The notes below the pieces were generated by a model that was not told where the DNA came from, ran no database searches, and was given only the letters and a program-made list of their open reading frames with translations. From contig JBMHCG010000032.1 of assembly GCA_049890035.1 (NCBI GenBank), positions 1-64,000 of the forward strand: a DNA stretch of 64,000 nucleotides. Direction: 5' to 3'. Source of the stretch: UBA11891 sp049890035. GTDB taxonomy: Bacteria; Bacteroidota; Bacteroidia; Flavobacteriales; Flavobacteriaceae. Numbering within the stretch: position 1 is the stretch's first letter; each line of letters opens with the position of its first letter. Below, piece after piece: positions 17,118-24,897 of the stretch. The position numbers and the translations under genes are program-made.

Positions 17118-18518
17118 ATGTCAAAAACACTTTTTGATAAAGTTTGGGATACACACGTAGTGCATCAGATCAAAGATGGGCCCGACGTGTTGTTTATTGA
17201 CCGACACATGATTCACGAAGTTACCAGTCCGGTAGCTTTTTTAGGTTTAAAAAACCGCAGCATCAAGGTTTTATACCCAGAAAAAACATTCGCTACAGCA
17301 GACCACAATACACCAACACTCAATCAACACTTACCCGTGGCAGATCCCCTTTCGGCCAATCAACTGGCTGCCTTAGAAAAAAATGCACAGGAACATGGAA
17401 TTTCTTACTGGGGGTTGGGACATGAAAAAAATGGAATTGTTCATGTGGTTGGTCCCGAATATGGTATTACACTACCGGGTGCAACTATGGTTTGTGGGGA
17501 TTCACATACCTCAACCCACGGTGCCTTTGGTGCCATCGCATTTGGAATCGGTACATCAGAAGTTGAAATGGTATTGGCTTCCCAATGTGTCATGCAGCCC
17601 AAACCCAAAAAAATGCGGATCACCGTGAACGGTTCGTTACAAACAGGGGTAAGTCCCAAAGATGTGGCCTTGTTTATCATTTCTCAATTGACCACCTCGG
17701 GTGCTACGGGCTATTTTGTAGAATACGCGGGAGAAGTATTTAAAAACATGTCCATGGAAGGAAGAATGACCGTATGCAACTTAAGCATTGAAATGGGAGC
17801 ACGAGGCGGAATGATTGCCCCTGATCAAAAAACATTTGCCTACATCGAGGACCGAGAGTTTACCCCTAAAGGTACGGACTGGGACAAAGCGATGGCGTAT
17901 TGGGAGACACTCTACACGGATACCGATGCCACTTTTGATAAAGAATTGGAATTTGATGGGAGTAGCATTGAACCCATGATCACCTATGGAACCAATCCGG
18001 GTATGGGAACGGGTATAACCAATACCATCCCCAATGCCGATACAGTTGAAGGTGGAGTGGCTACCTATCAAAAGTCACTCGCCTATATGGGATACCAGGA
18101 GGGGGAAGCCCTGCTGGGTAAGAAAATTGATTATGTCTTTTTGGGCAGTTGCACCAACGGACGTATTGAAGACTTCAGAGCCTTTTCACAGCTTGTCAAA
18201 GGACGCCGACGTGCCGAGCACGTTACAGCATGGTTGGTTCCCGGTTCCCACAAAGTACTGGAGGCTATCAAAGAAGAGGGATTGCATGAGATACTGATCG
18301 AAGCTGGCTTTGAGCTGCGCGAGCCCGGATGCTCGGCTTGCTTGGCCATGAATGATGACAAAATACCCGCTGGAAAATATGCTGTAAGCACCTCCAATAG
18401 GAACTTTGAAGGTCGTCAGGGGCCCGGTTCACGCACACTTTTGGCAAGCCCTACAGTGGCTGCTGCCGCAGCGGTTACAGGGAGAGTTACCGATCCAAGA
18501 GAATTAATTAACGCTTAA
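17118..18518 (+). CDS. leuC: 3-Isopropylmalate dehydratase large subunit
   Basis: LeuC with LeuD isomerises 2- to 3-isopropylmalate through a [4Fe-4S] aconitase-type site. The 466-residue protein has cluster cysteines C345 (GSCTNGR) and C405/C408 (PGCSACLAM). The substrate region VCGDSHTSTHGAFGAIAFGIG is near residues 125-145. Length and motifs are those of the bacterial large subunit. It lies 20 nt after leuA and 6 nt before leuD. The same LeuCD pair would also process citramalate if the fourth gene makes it. Confidence 0.96.
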   Translation: MSKTLFDKVWDTHVVHQIKDGPDVLFIDRHMIHEVTSPVAFLGLKNRSIKVLYPEKTFATADHNTPTLNQHLPVADPLSANQLAALEKNAQEHGISYWGLGHEKNGIVHVVGPEYGITLPGATMVCGDSHTSTHGAFGAIAFGIGTSEVEMVLASQCVMQPKPKKMRITVNGSLQTGVSPKDVALFIISQLTTSGATGYFVEYAGEVFKNMSMEGRMTVCNLSIEMGARGGMIAPDQKTFAYIEDREFTPKGTDWDKAMAYWETLYTDTDATFDKELEFDGSSIEPMITYGTNPGMGTGITNTIPNADTVEGGVATYQKSLAYMGYQEGEALLGKKIDYVFLGSCTNGRIEDFRAFSQLVKGRRRAEHVTAWLVPGSHKVLEAIKEEGLHEILIEAGFELREPGCSACLAMNDDKIPAGKYAVSTSNRNFEGRQGPGSRTLLASPTVAAAAAVTGRVTDPRELINA

Positions 18519-18524
18519 ATACTT

Positions 18525-19121
18525 ATGGCTTACGATAAATTTACCGTTCTCAATAGTACTGCTGTTCCCTTGCCTATTGAAAATGTCGACACCGATCAAA
18601 TCATTCCTGCACGTTTCCTCAAAGCTACCGAACGCGTTGGTTTTGGTGACAATCTCTTTCGGGATTGGCGTTACCACCAGGATGGTACCCCCAAGGAAGA
18701 TTTTGTACTCAACCAAGGCACCTATAAAGGAAAAATCCTTGTCGGGGGAAAAAATTTTGGCTCTGGTTCGTCCCGTGAACATGCGGCTTGGGCCGTTTAC
18801 GATTATGGATTTCGATGTGTGATTTCCAGTTTTTTCGCAGACATTTTTAAAAATAATTGCCTTAATATAGGTGTGTTACCTGTACAAGTAAGTGCTGCTT
18901 TCCTCGATGAGATCTTTGATGCGATAGCCCAGGATCCTACAACGGAAATAGAAGTGAATCTACCCCAACAAACAGTCAGTCTTTTGGCTACAGGAACAAC
19001 AGAATCTTTTGATATCAATCCCTACAAAAAAGAAAATCTCCAAAACGGGTATGACGATATTGACTACCTGTTGAATTTGAAAGATAGCATTCAAGAATTT
19101 GCTCAAAAAACACCTTTTTAA
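18525..19121 (+). CDS. leuD: 3-Isopropylmalate dehydratase small subunit
   Basis: The 198-residue swivelling-domain partner of LeuC. Diagnostic motifs are NVDTDQIIPARFLK (residues 18-31) and GKNFGSGSSREHAAWA (about 75-90), which bind substrate. The C-terminus is complete. It lies between leuC (6 nt) and the citramalate-synthase-like gene (11 nt). Confidence 0.96.
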   Translation: MAYDKFTVLNSTAVPLPIENVDTDQIIPARFLKATERVGFGDNLFRDWRYHQDGTPKEDFVLNQGTYKGKILVGGKNFGSGSSREHAAWAVYDYGFRCVISSFFADIFKNNCLNIGVLPVQVSAAFLDEIFDAIAQDPTTEIEVNLPQQTVSLLATGTTESFDINPYKKENLQNGYDDIDYLLNLKDSIQEFAQKTPF

Positions 19122-19132
19122 AAGCAGGTTTC

Positions 19133-20650
19133 ATGCGTACCATAGAAATCATGGACACCACCCTTCGAGATGGGGAACAAACTTCTGGGGTTTCTTTTTC
19201 TGCCTCCGAAAAACTAACCTTGGCGAAGCTGCTACTGGAAGAATTGGGTGTAGACCGCATCGAAATTGCCTCTGCACGTGTATCCGAAGGAGAATTTGAG
19301 GCTGTCAGACGCATTACGGAGTGGGCAGCAGACAACAATCGTTTGCATCAAATCGAAATCCTGACTTTTGTCGATAAAGGGGTTTCATTGGAATGGATGC
19401 AACAAGCGGGTGCAAACGTTCAAAATTTGTTGACCAAAGGTTCACTCAATCACCTGACCCACCAACTCAAACAAACACCAGAAGAACATTTTAAGCAAGT
19501 CGGCCAATCCATTGAAGTGGCTAAACAGCAGGGGATAACTACCAACATCTATCTGGAAGACTGGAGCAACGGTATGCGCAATTCACAAGAATATGTATTC
19601 TCCTATCTCGATTTCCTCGTTACAAAACCGGTCCGACGCGTTCTTTTACCCGATACCTTAGGAGTATTAACACCAGAGGAGACCCATCAATTTATTTTGA
19701 CCATTCGTAATCGATACCCACAAATGCATATTGATTTTCATGGACATAACGATTACGACCTTGGGGTGAGCAATGCAATGGAAGCCGTCCGAGCCGATGT
19801 CCACGGCTTGCATTTGACCGTCAACGGCATGGGTGAACGAGCAGGAAACGCACCTTTGGCCTCGGTGGTAGCGGTCATCAACGACTTCTTACCCCAAGTC
19901 CAAACCAACATCAAAGAAAAAGCACTATACAAAGTCAGCCAATTGGTTTCAACTTTTACAGGCTTTCGGATTCCTGCCAACAAACCCATAGTCGGTGCCA
20001 ATGTATTTACGCAGACCGCTGGGATTCATGCCGATGGCGATTCCAAAAAAAACCTCTATTTCAACGACCTTCTCCCAGAACGTTTTGGTCGCAAACGATC
20101 TTATGCGCTTGGGAAAACCTCTGGCAAAGCCAATATCGTAAAGAACCTTCAAGAATTGGGACTTACACTCAACGAGGATGAACTCAAACAGGTTACCCAA
20201 CGCATCATTGAATTGGGCGATAAAAAACAAAAAGTCACGGCTGACGATTTGCCCTTTATCATTTCCGATGTTTTAAATTCGGGCAATACCCAAGCTCGAG
20301 TCCTTATCAAATCATATGTATTGACCCATGCGAAGGGCCTCCAGCCTTCCACTACTGTATCCATAGAAATCGATGGTGAATTGCTAGAAGAAAACGCCTG
20401 TGGTGATGGGCAGTATGATGCCTTTCTCAATGCTGTACGAAAGATCTATAAACGTAAAAAAATAGCCTTACCACAGTTGGTTGATTATGCCGTACACATT
20501 CCCCCAGGCAGTCATTCAGATGCCTTATGTGAAACTTCGATCACCTGGCAAAATGGCCATCGAGAATTTGTAACCCGTGGATTGGATTCCGATCAAACGG
20601 TTTCGGCCATTCAAGCAACAGAAAAGATGTTAAACACCCTATTATACTAA
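19133..20650 (+). CDS. cimA: (R)-Citramalate synthase-like enzyme with LeuA-type regulatory domain
   Basis: A 505-residue member of the LeuA/CimA/homocitrate synthase family. The barrel opens EIMDTTLRDGEQTSGVSFS and contains IEIASARVSEGE, NLLTKGSLNHL, NIYLEDWSNGMRNS, GHNDYDLGVSNAMEA and GERAGNAP. The C-terminal part from about residue 385 is a LeuA dimer/regulatory domain (GDGQYDAFLNAV, IPPGSHSDALCETSI). Many of these stretches match the Leptospira interrogans citramalate synthase as I remember it, rather than LeuA. That enzyme makes citramalate from pyruvate and acetyl-CoA, feeding LeuCDB towards 2-oxobutanoate and isoleucine. An alternative is a second, regulated isopropylmalate synthase; assay or phylogeny would decide. 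Confidence 0.75.
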   Translation: MRTIEIMDTTLRDGEQTSGVSFSASEKLTLAKLLLEELGVDRIEIASARVSEGEFEAVRRITEWAADNNRLHQIEILTFVDKGVSLEWMQQAGANVQNLLTKGSLNHLTHQLKQTPEEHFKQVGQSIEVAKQQGITTNIYLEDWSNGMRNSQEYVFSYLDFLVTKPVRRVLLPDTLGVLTPEETHQFILTIRNRYPQMHIDFHGHNDYDLGVSNAMEAVRADVHGLHLTVNGMGERAGNAPLASVVAVINDFLPQVQTNIKEKALYKVSQLVSTFTGFRIPANKPIVGANVFTQTAGIHADGDSKKNLYFNDLLPERFGRKRSYALGKTSGKANIVKNLQELGLTLNEDELKQVTQRIIELGDKKQKVTADDLPFIISDVLNSGNTQARVLIKSYVLTHAKGLQPSTTVSIEIDGELLEENACGDGQYDAFLNAVRKIYKRKKIALPQLVDYAVHIPPGSHSDALCETSITWQNGHREFVTRGLDSDQTVSAIQATEKMLNTLLY

Positions 20651-20653
20651 TAT

Positions 20654-21721
20654 ATGAACATGAAAATTGCCCTTTTGGCTGGTGACGGAATTGGCCCAGA
20701 AGTCATTGACCAAGCTGTAAAAGTAAGCAACGCCATTGCTGATAAATTTGGCCATCAAATCACATGGACACCAGCCTTAACGGGTGCTGCTGCCATCGAT
20801 GCGGTGGGCGATCCCTACCCAGATGAAACACACGCTGTTTGTGAAGCTGCCGATGCTGTTCTTTTTGGGGCCATCGGTCTGCCCCGTTTTGATAATGATC
20901 CTTCGGCCAAAGTGCGTCCGGAACAAGGACTGCTCCGTATGCGAAAAAAATTAGGGCTTTTTGCCAATGTACGACCCACCTTTACCTTTCCTTCTTTATT
21001 GGACAAATCCCCACTAAAACAAGAACGCATTGAAGGAACCGATTTGGTATTTTTGCGCGAACTGACTGGCGGGATATACTTTGGAGAAAGGGGTCGTCAG
21101 GATGAAGGCAACACTGCCTTTGATACCTGTACTTATACCCGAGAAGAAATCATCCGCCTGGCCAAAAAAGGCTTTGAATTGGCCCGAACACGAAGCAAAA
21201 AACTCTGTTGTGTGGATAAGGCCAACGTATTAGAAACTTCACGCCTCTGGCGGGAAACGGTACAAGCCATGGAAAAAGACTATCCCGATGTGGAAGTGTC
21301 CTATGAATTGGTTGATGCCGTGGCCATGCGTTTGGTACAATGGCCCAACAGCTATGATGTTTTGATCACGGAAAACCTCTTTGGGGATATATTAACCGAC
21401 GAAGCTTCGGTTATTTCCGGTTCCATGGGGCTGATGCCCTCGGCTTCCATTGGCAGTGAAAATGCTTTGTACGAACCAATACACGGTTCTTTCCCGCAGG
21501 CCACTGGTCTGGATATTGCCAATCCCTTAGCGACCATTCTTTCCGCAGCTATGATGTTTGAAATGTCATTTGACTTGCACAAAGAAGGGACCTTGATCCG
21601 TAAAGTAGTCGATCAATCCCTGGCCGAAGGCGTGGTCACGGAGGACCTGGCCAATGGCGGAAAAGCTTACAAAACCTCTGAGGTAGGGAACTATCTGGCC
21701 GAATGCATTGCCAAGGCCTAG
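20654..21721 (+). CDS. leuB: 3-Isopropylmalate dehydrogenase
   Basis: LeuB oxidatively decarboxylates 3-isopropylmalate with NAD+ to 2-oxoisocaproate. The 355-residue protein has the family motifs LLAGDGIGPEV, AVLFGAIGLPRFD, LRELTGGIYFGERG, DKANVLETSRLWRE and the metal/NAD site NLFGDILTDEASVISGSMGLMPSAS. HGSFPQATGLDIANPLA is the NAD-binding loop. A second ATG two codons in (20660) is equally possible as start. Last gene of the leu operon, 3 nt after cimA; a hairpin follows 76 nt downstream. Confidence 0.95.
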   Translation: MNMKIALLAGDGIGPEVIDQAVKVSNAIADKFGHQITWTPALTGAAAIDAVGDPYPDETHAVCEAADAVLFGAIGLPRFDNDPSAKVRPEQGLLRMRKKLGLFANVRPTFTFPSLLDKSPLKQERIEGTDLVFLRELTGGIYFGERGRQDEGNTAFDTCTYTREEIIRLAKKGFELARTRSKKLCCVDKANVLETSRLWRETVQAMEKDYPDVEVSYELVDAVAMRLVQWPNSYDVLITENLFGDILTDEASVISGSMGLMPSASIGSENALYEPIHGSFPQATGLDIANPLATILSAAMMFEMSFDLHKEGTLIRKVVDQSLAEGVVTEDLANGGKAYKTSEVGNYLAECIAKA

Positions 21722-21797
21722 GCCTATCCCGTATTGAATGTCTAAAACCATATTAATTAGTTTTAACGTTTTATTGTACTAGATTTTCTAATCATAA

Positions 21798-21836
21798 AAA
21801 TACTCCCAATTAAAATCTAACTTGTTGGGGGTATTT
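21798..21836 (+). terminator. Hairpin after the leu operon, probable terminator
   Basis: AAATACTCCC (21798-21807) pairs with GGGGGTATTT (21827-21836), ten base pairs with one G-T wobble and a 19-nt loop. The right arm ends in TATTTCGTTATT rather than a clean T tract, so efficiency is uncertain. It also abuts the IS3 remnant on the other strand and could belong to it. Confidence 0.5.
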
Positions 21837-21838
21837 CG

Positions 21839-22025
21839 TTATTCTGCTTCAAGCTCTTTAAGATGCTTCAACTGCCTGGCGTCAATTACGCCATACTTGA
21901 ACTTCAAATTATAAAAAGTGGGTTGACTTGTCCCCATGACCTCTACTAAAATCAACCAACTTAAATTCTTGGCCATACTGCCTGAGAAAACCGATTATCT
22001 GGTATTCTGTAAACTTCCTTTTTTT
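21839..22025 (-). pseudogene. Degraded IS3-family transposase OrfA fragment
   Basis: The minus strand first reads KRKFTEYQIIGFLRQYGQE, a typical start of an IS3-type OrfA helix-turn-helix protein. After a one-base shift it reads MGTSQPTFYNLKFKYGVIDA and then LKELEAE before a TAA at 21839-21841. The two parts match consecutive halves of OrfA, so the frame is broken by an indel near 21925-21940. There is no start codon in a good position, and no OrfB follows. It is a non-functional relic. No terminal inverted repeats or target duplications were found. Confidence 0.75.
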
Positions 22026-22097
22026 ATTTATCCAATATTTAAAATTAACGATTTATTCTATTTTTGAATCGCTACCACTTTTAGAGCAGCTTTCAAA

Positions 22098-22469
22098 ATG
22101 ACAGATACTGAAAATTTTATTTATCAATTTGAAAAGGGGCAACGTGAAATAATGATGTACTTTCACAACCTATTGACTTTGGATTTCAATTTATCTGAAA
22201 AAATAAGTTTTAATTTGCCTTTTTATTATGGTACTAGTTGGATATGTTACTTAAAGCCGACAAAAAAAGGTACTGTTGAATTTTCTTTTGTTCGAGGCAA
22301 TGAGCTTTCAAATGACGATGGATTGTTGAAAAGTAAAGGTCGAAAGCAGGTTCACAGTATCGAAATCGAAAAAGTAAAAGACAAACCTCGTAAAAATTTG
22401 AATAAAATTATACACGAAGCAATTTTACTTGACCAGGTAAAACCCTACAGCGTAAAAAAATCTAAATAA
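22098..22469 (+). CDS. DUF1801 (YdhG-like) domain protein
   Basis: A 123-residue soluble protein. The arrangement of an N-terminal helix, then ISFNLPFYYGTSWICYLKP and GTVEFSFVRGNELSN, resembles the DUF1801/YdhG fold common in Bacteroidota. The biochemical function is unknown. The gene and its flanks (about 21.74-22.59 kb) are visibly more A+T-rich than the leu genes and the ALDH gene. With the adjacent IS3 relic, this suggests an inserted or rearranged segment. It has no obvious operon partner. Confidence 0.65.
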   Translation: MTDTENFIYQFEKGQREIMMYFHNLLTLDFNLSEKISFNLPFYYGTSWICYLKPTKKGTVEFSFVRGNELSNDDGLLKSKGRKQVHSIEIEKVKDKPRKNLNKIIHEAILLDQVKPYSVKKSK

Positions 22470-22589
22470 TTTTATTCAGTTAATTTAAGTCTGCGTATAA
22501 CATCTACAATCATAAAAACTAATTCCAAACCCTATCTAGAACGAATACTTCTCTTATTTTTAAGAACCAAAATAAACACATCCAACTTT

Positions 22590-23387
22590 TTGATCTCCCC
22601 CCACCAACTCCGTTACCTTATACAAGTACCATTTGTATTACCCCTCCTCCCCATACTCTATTGGCAAGGAAAACAAATTCAAAAGAAAGTACCCCGCTTA
22701 CCCGAAGCACAACAGCCCGAAGGAAAAGTAAAGGGACAAAATAAGAAAACGCTCCGAGTTCTGGGGCTGGGCGAAAGCACCATGGCTGGTGTGGGTGTGA
22801 CCACCCATCAAGAAGGATTTATGGGTAGTTTTGCTCAGGCCATTACCGTGCATACAGGAATGGGAGTCCATTGGAAGGTCGTAGCCAAAAGCGGTATCAA
22901 GACAGCTGGGGTGATCCAACGGCTGTTACCAAAAGTCAAAAACGATCAACCCGATATGATTTTGATTTGTTTGGGAGGGAACAATGCCTTTGCCCTTCAC
23001 TCCCCACACCAATGGGAAAACGATTGTCTGAAACTCATCGCAGCCCTTCAAAATCAATTCGGAGTGGAAACACCCATCGTATTTTCCAACATGCCTCCCA
23101 TTCGCTTTTTCCCTGCTTTTACCCCTTTGATAAGACAGCTTATCGGGCGTTTGGTTGAAAGCTACAGCGCACAACTAGAAAGGAGTGTTCAAAAGATACC
23201 CAATGTGTTTTTTAACGATGAAATCGTTCGTTTTGACACCTGGCGAAAGCGCTACCAAACCGATGCCACTCTGGAAGAATTGTTCAGCGACGGGGTGCAT
23301 CCGTCTCCGCTTACCTATCAATTGTGGGGCCAGGATATGGCTGCATTTGTCAGGGCGACTGTCTTAAAGGTCAACCAAACAGTTTGA
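22590..23387 (+). CDS. SGNH/GDSL hydrolase, membrane-anchored
   Basis: A 265-residue SGNH-family esterase or acylhydrolase. The block I Ser lies in LGLGESTMAGVGV (about residues 57-69), block III in LICLGGNNAF (Asn), and the C-terminal Asp/His pair in LFSDGVHPS. An N-terminal hydrophobic stretch (about residues 7-25) suggests a signal anchor facing the periplasm. The likely start is a TTG at 22590; no ATG occurs upstream in frame before the domain. The substrate is unknown: lipid, cell-wall polymer or carbohydrate ester are all possible. Confidence 0.8.
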   Translation: MISPHQLRYLIQVPFVLPLLPILYWQGKQIQKKVPRLPEAQQPEGKVKGQNKKTLRVLGLGESTMAGVGVTTHQEGFMGSFAQAITVHTGMGVHWKVVAKSGIKTAGVIQRLLPKVKNDQPDMILICLGGNNAFALHSPHQWENDCLKLIAALQNQFGVETPIVFSNMPPIRFFPAFTPLIRQLIGRLVESYSAQLERSVQKIPNVFFNDEIVRFDTWRKRYQTDATLEELFSDGVHPSPLTYQLWGQDMAAFVRATVLKVNQTV

Positions 23388-23520
23388 TTTATTCGGATTC
23401 TTCTAAAGATGATTCCCGCGTTCACGGCAAATGCAATCCCAAGCTGTGGCAGTGGCATCAGAAAAAAAGGTATCTTTCAGCCACTGATCACAGTCGGTGT
23501 AAAGAATAAAATTCAGAATT

Positions 23521-24897
23521 ATGCAGAAAATTACGACGGCACAAATTGATGCCATCCACCAGAGGCAAAAAAGCTTTTTCGCTTCCGGTGCTACCCGTTC
23601 CATAGCCTTTAGAAAACAGCAACTCAGAAAACTCAAACAGGCCATCCTGTCGTATCAATCGGCACTGGAAGAAGCCGTATGGAAAGACCTGCGCAAATCC
23701 AAAGAGGAATTTTATATCACCGAAATTAGTGTGGTACTTTCAGAGATTGACTACCATCTGAAACACATCAGCCAATGGAGCAAACCGAAGCGAGTTCCCA
23801 GCCCCTACTTTCTCTTCCCCGCCAAAGCAGCGATCTACCATCAACCCTATGGAGTGAGTTTGATCATTTCACCCTGGAACTATCCGTTTCAGCTCTTGAT
23901 CAATCCCCTGGTAGGTGCCCTATCCTCGGGCTGTACGGCAGTACTCAAACCCACTCCGGACATTCCACACGTAGCAGCGGTCATGGAAAAGATGATTTCA
24001 ACCACCTTTGATCCCCACTATGTTTGTTTGTTACAAGGCAGTATTCCTGTAAATGAAAGGCTCCTCAAAAAGCAATTTGATTTGATCTTTTTTACTGGGA
24101 GTAGCCGTGTCGGGAAGATAATCATGAAAGCGGCAGCTGAATTTTTAACACCTGTTGTACTGGAATTAGGCGGCAAATCCCCTTGCGTTGTTGACAAAGG
24201 GGCCCATTTAGATGCTGCAGCCAAACGCATACTCTGGGGAAAAATTACCAATGCCGGGCAAACCTGTGTTGCCCCCGATTACGTTCTAGTTCACGAGGAG
24301 GAAAAAGAGGCACTCATCACCAAGATGAAGCAGCACTTGAGCACGATGCTGGGCGAAGACATTCAGAAAAGCCCCCATTACGGTCGAATCGTCAATGAAG
24401 CCATGTTTGATCGATTAGCACCCATGCTTAAAGAAGGAAACATCCGTTTGGGCGGAGACGCTGAAAAGGCTGATCGCTACATAGCCCCAACCCTTTTGGA
24501 TCAAGTCCCTGAAACCGCACGCTGTATGCAAGAAGAAATCTTTGGTCCCATACTACCCATTATTAGTTTCTCAAAATTTGAAGAAGTGTTGGATCGGATT
24601 CAATCCCATGAAACCCCATTGGCTTTTTACTATTTTGGGTCTCGAAAGAAAGGCCGTAAGATGATCGAACAAAGCCTCTCCGGTGGCGCTTGTATCAACG
24701 ATACCTTGATGCATTTGGCGTGTCAAAACCTCCCTTTTGGCGGCGTTGGTCACAGTGGAATGGGTAGCTATCATGGCTACAAGAGTTTCCAGGCGTTTAC
24801 ACATGAAAGAGGGGTTTTTGAAAACGTACAACAATATGATCCCCCGCTACGCTATGCGCCCTTTAAGTATTTTGGGATGCTAAAAAAAATGCTTTAA
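23521..24897 (+). CDS. Aldehyde dehydrogenase, ALDH3-like
   Basis: A 458-residue NAD(P)-dependent aldehyde dehydrogenase of the shorter class 3 type. The general base is E215 in LELGGKSP and the catalytic cysteine is C249 in NAGQTCVAPDY. The ISPWNYPF and FFTGSSRVGKIIM segments form the cofactor site. The C-terminus DPPLRYAPFKYFGMLKKML resembles fatty-aldehyde/coniferyl aldehyde dehydrogenases with a hydrophobic tail. It probably oxidises medium- or long-chain aldehydes to acids. It ends in a 4-nt convergent overlap with gapN. Confidence 0.88.
   Translation: MQKITTAQIDAIHQRQKSFFASGATRSIAFRKQQLRKLKQAILSYQSALEEAVWKDLRKSKEEFYITEISVVLSEIDYHLKHISQWSKPKRVPSPYFLFPAKAAIYHQPYGVSLIISPWNYPFQLLINPLVGALSSGCTAVLKPTPDIPHVAAVMEKMISTTFDPHYVCLLQGSIPVNERLLKKQFDLIFFTGSSRVGKIIMKAAAEFLTPVVLELGGKSPCVVDKGAHLDAAAKRILWGKITNAGQTCVAPDYVLVHEEEKEALITKMKQHLSTMLGEDIQKSPHYGRIVNEAMFDRLAPMLKEGNIRLGGDAEKADRYIAPTLLDQVPETARCMQEEIFGPILPIISFSKFEEVLDRIQSHETPLAFYYFGSRKKGRKMIEQSLSGGACINDTLMHLACQNLPFGGVGHSGMGSYHGYKSFQAFTHERGVFENVQQYDPPLRYAPFKYFGMLKKML

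Noticed and set aside
22470..22589. In-frame upstream extension of the SGNH hydrolase
   Set aside because: The frame stays open but has no ATG, GTG or TTG with protein-like sequence; the TTG at 22590 was kept as the most likely start.
23388..23520. Possible small gene on either strand between the SGNH hydrolase and ALDH genes
   Set aside because: Open frames exist but none shows a signal peptide, conserved motif or plausible start; nothing firm is seen.
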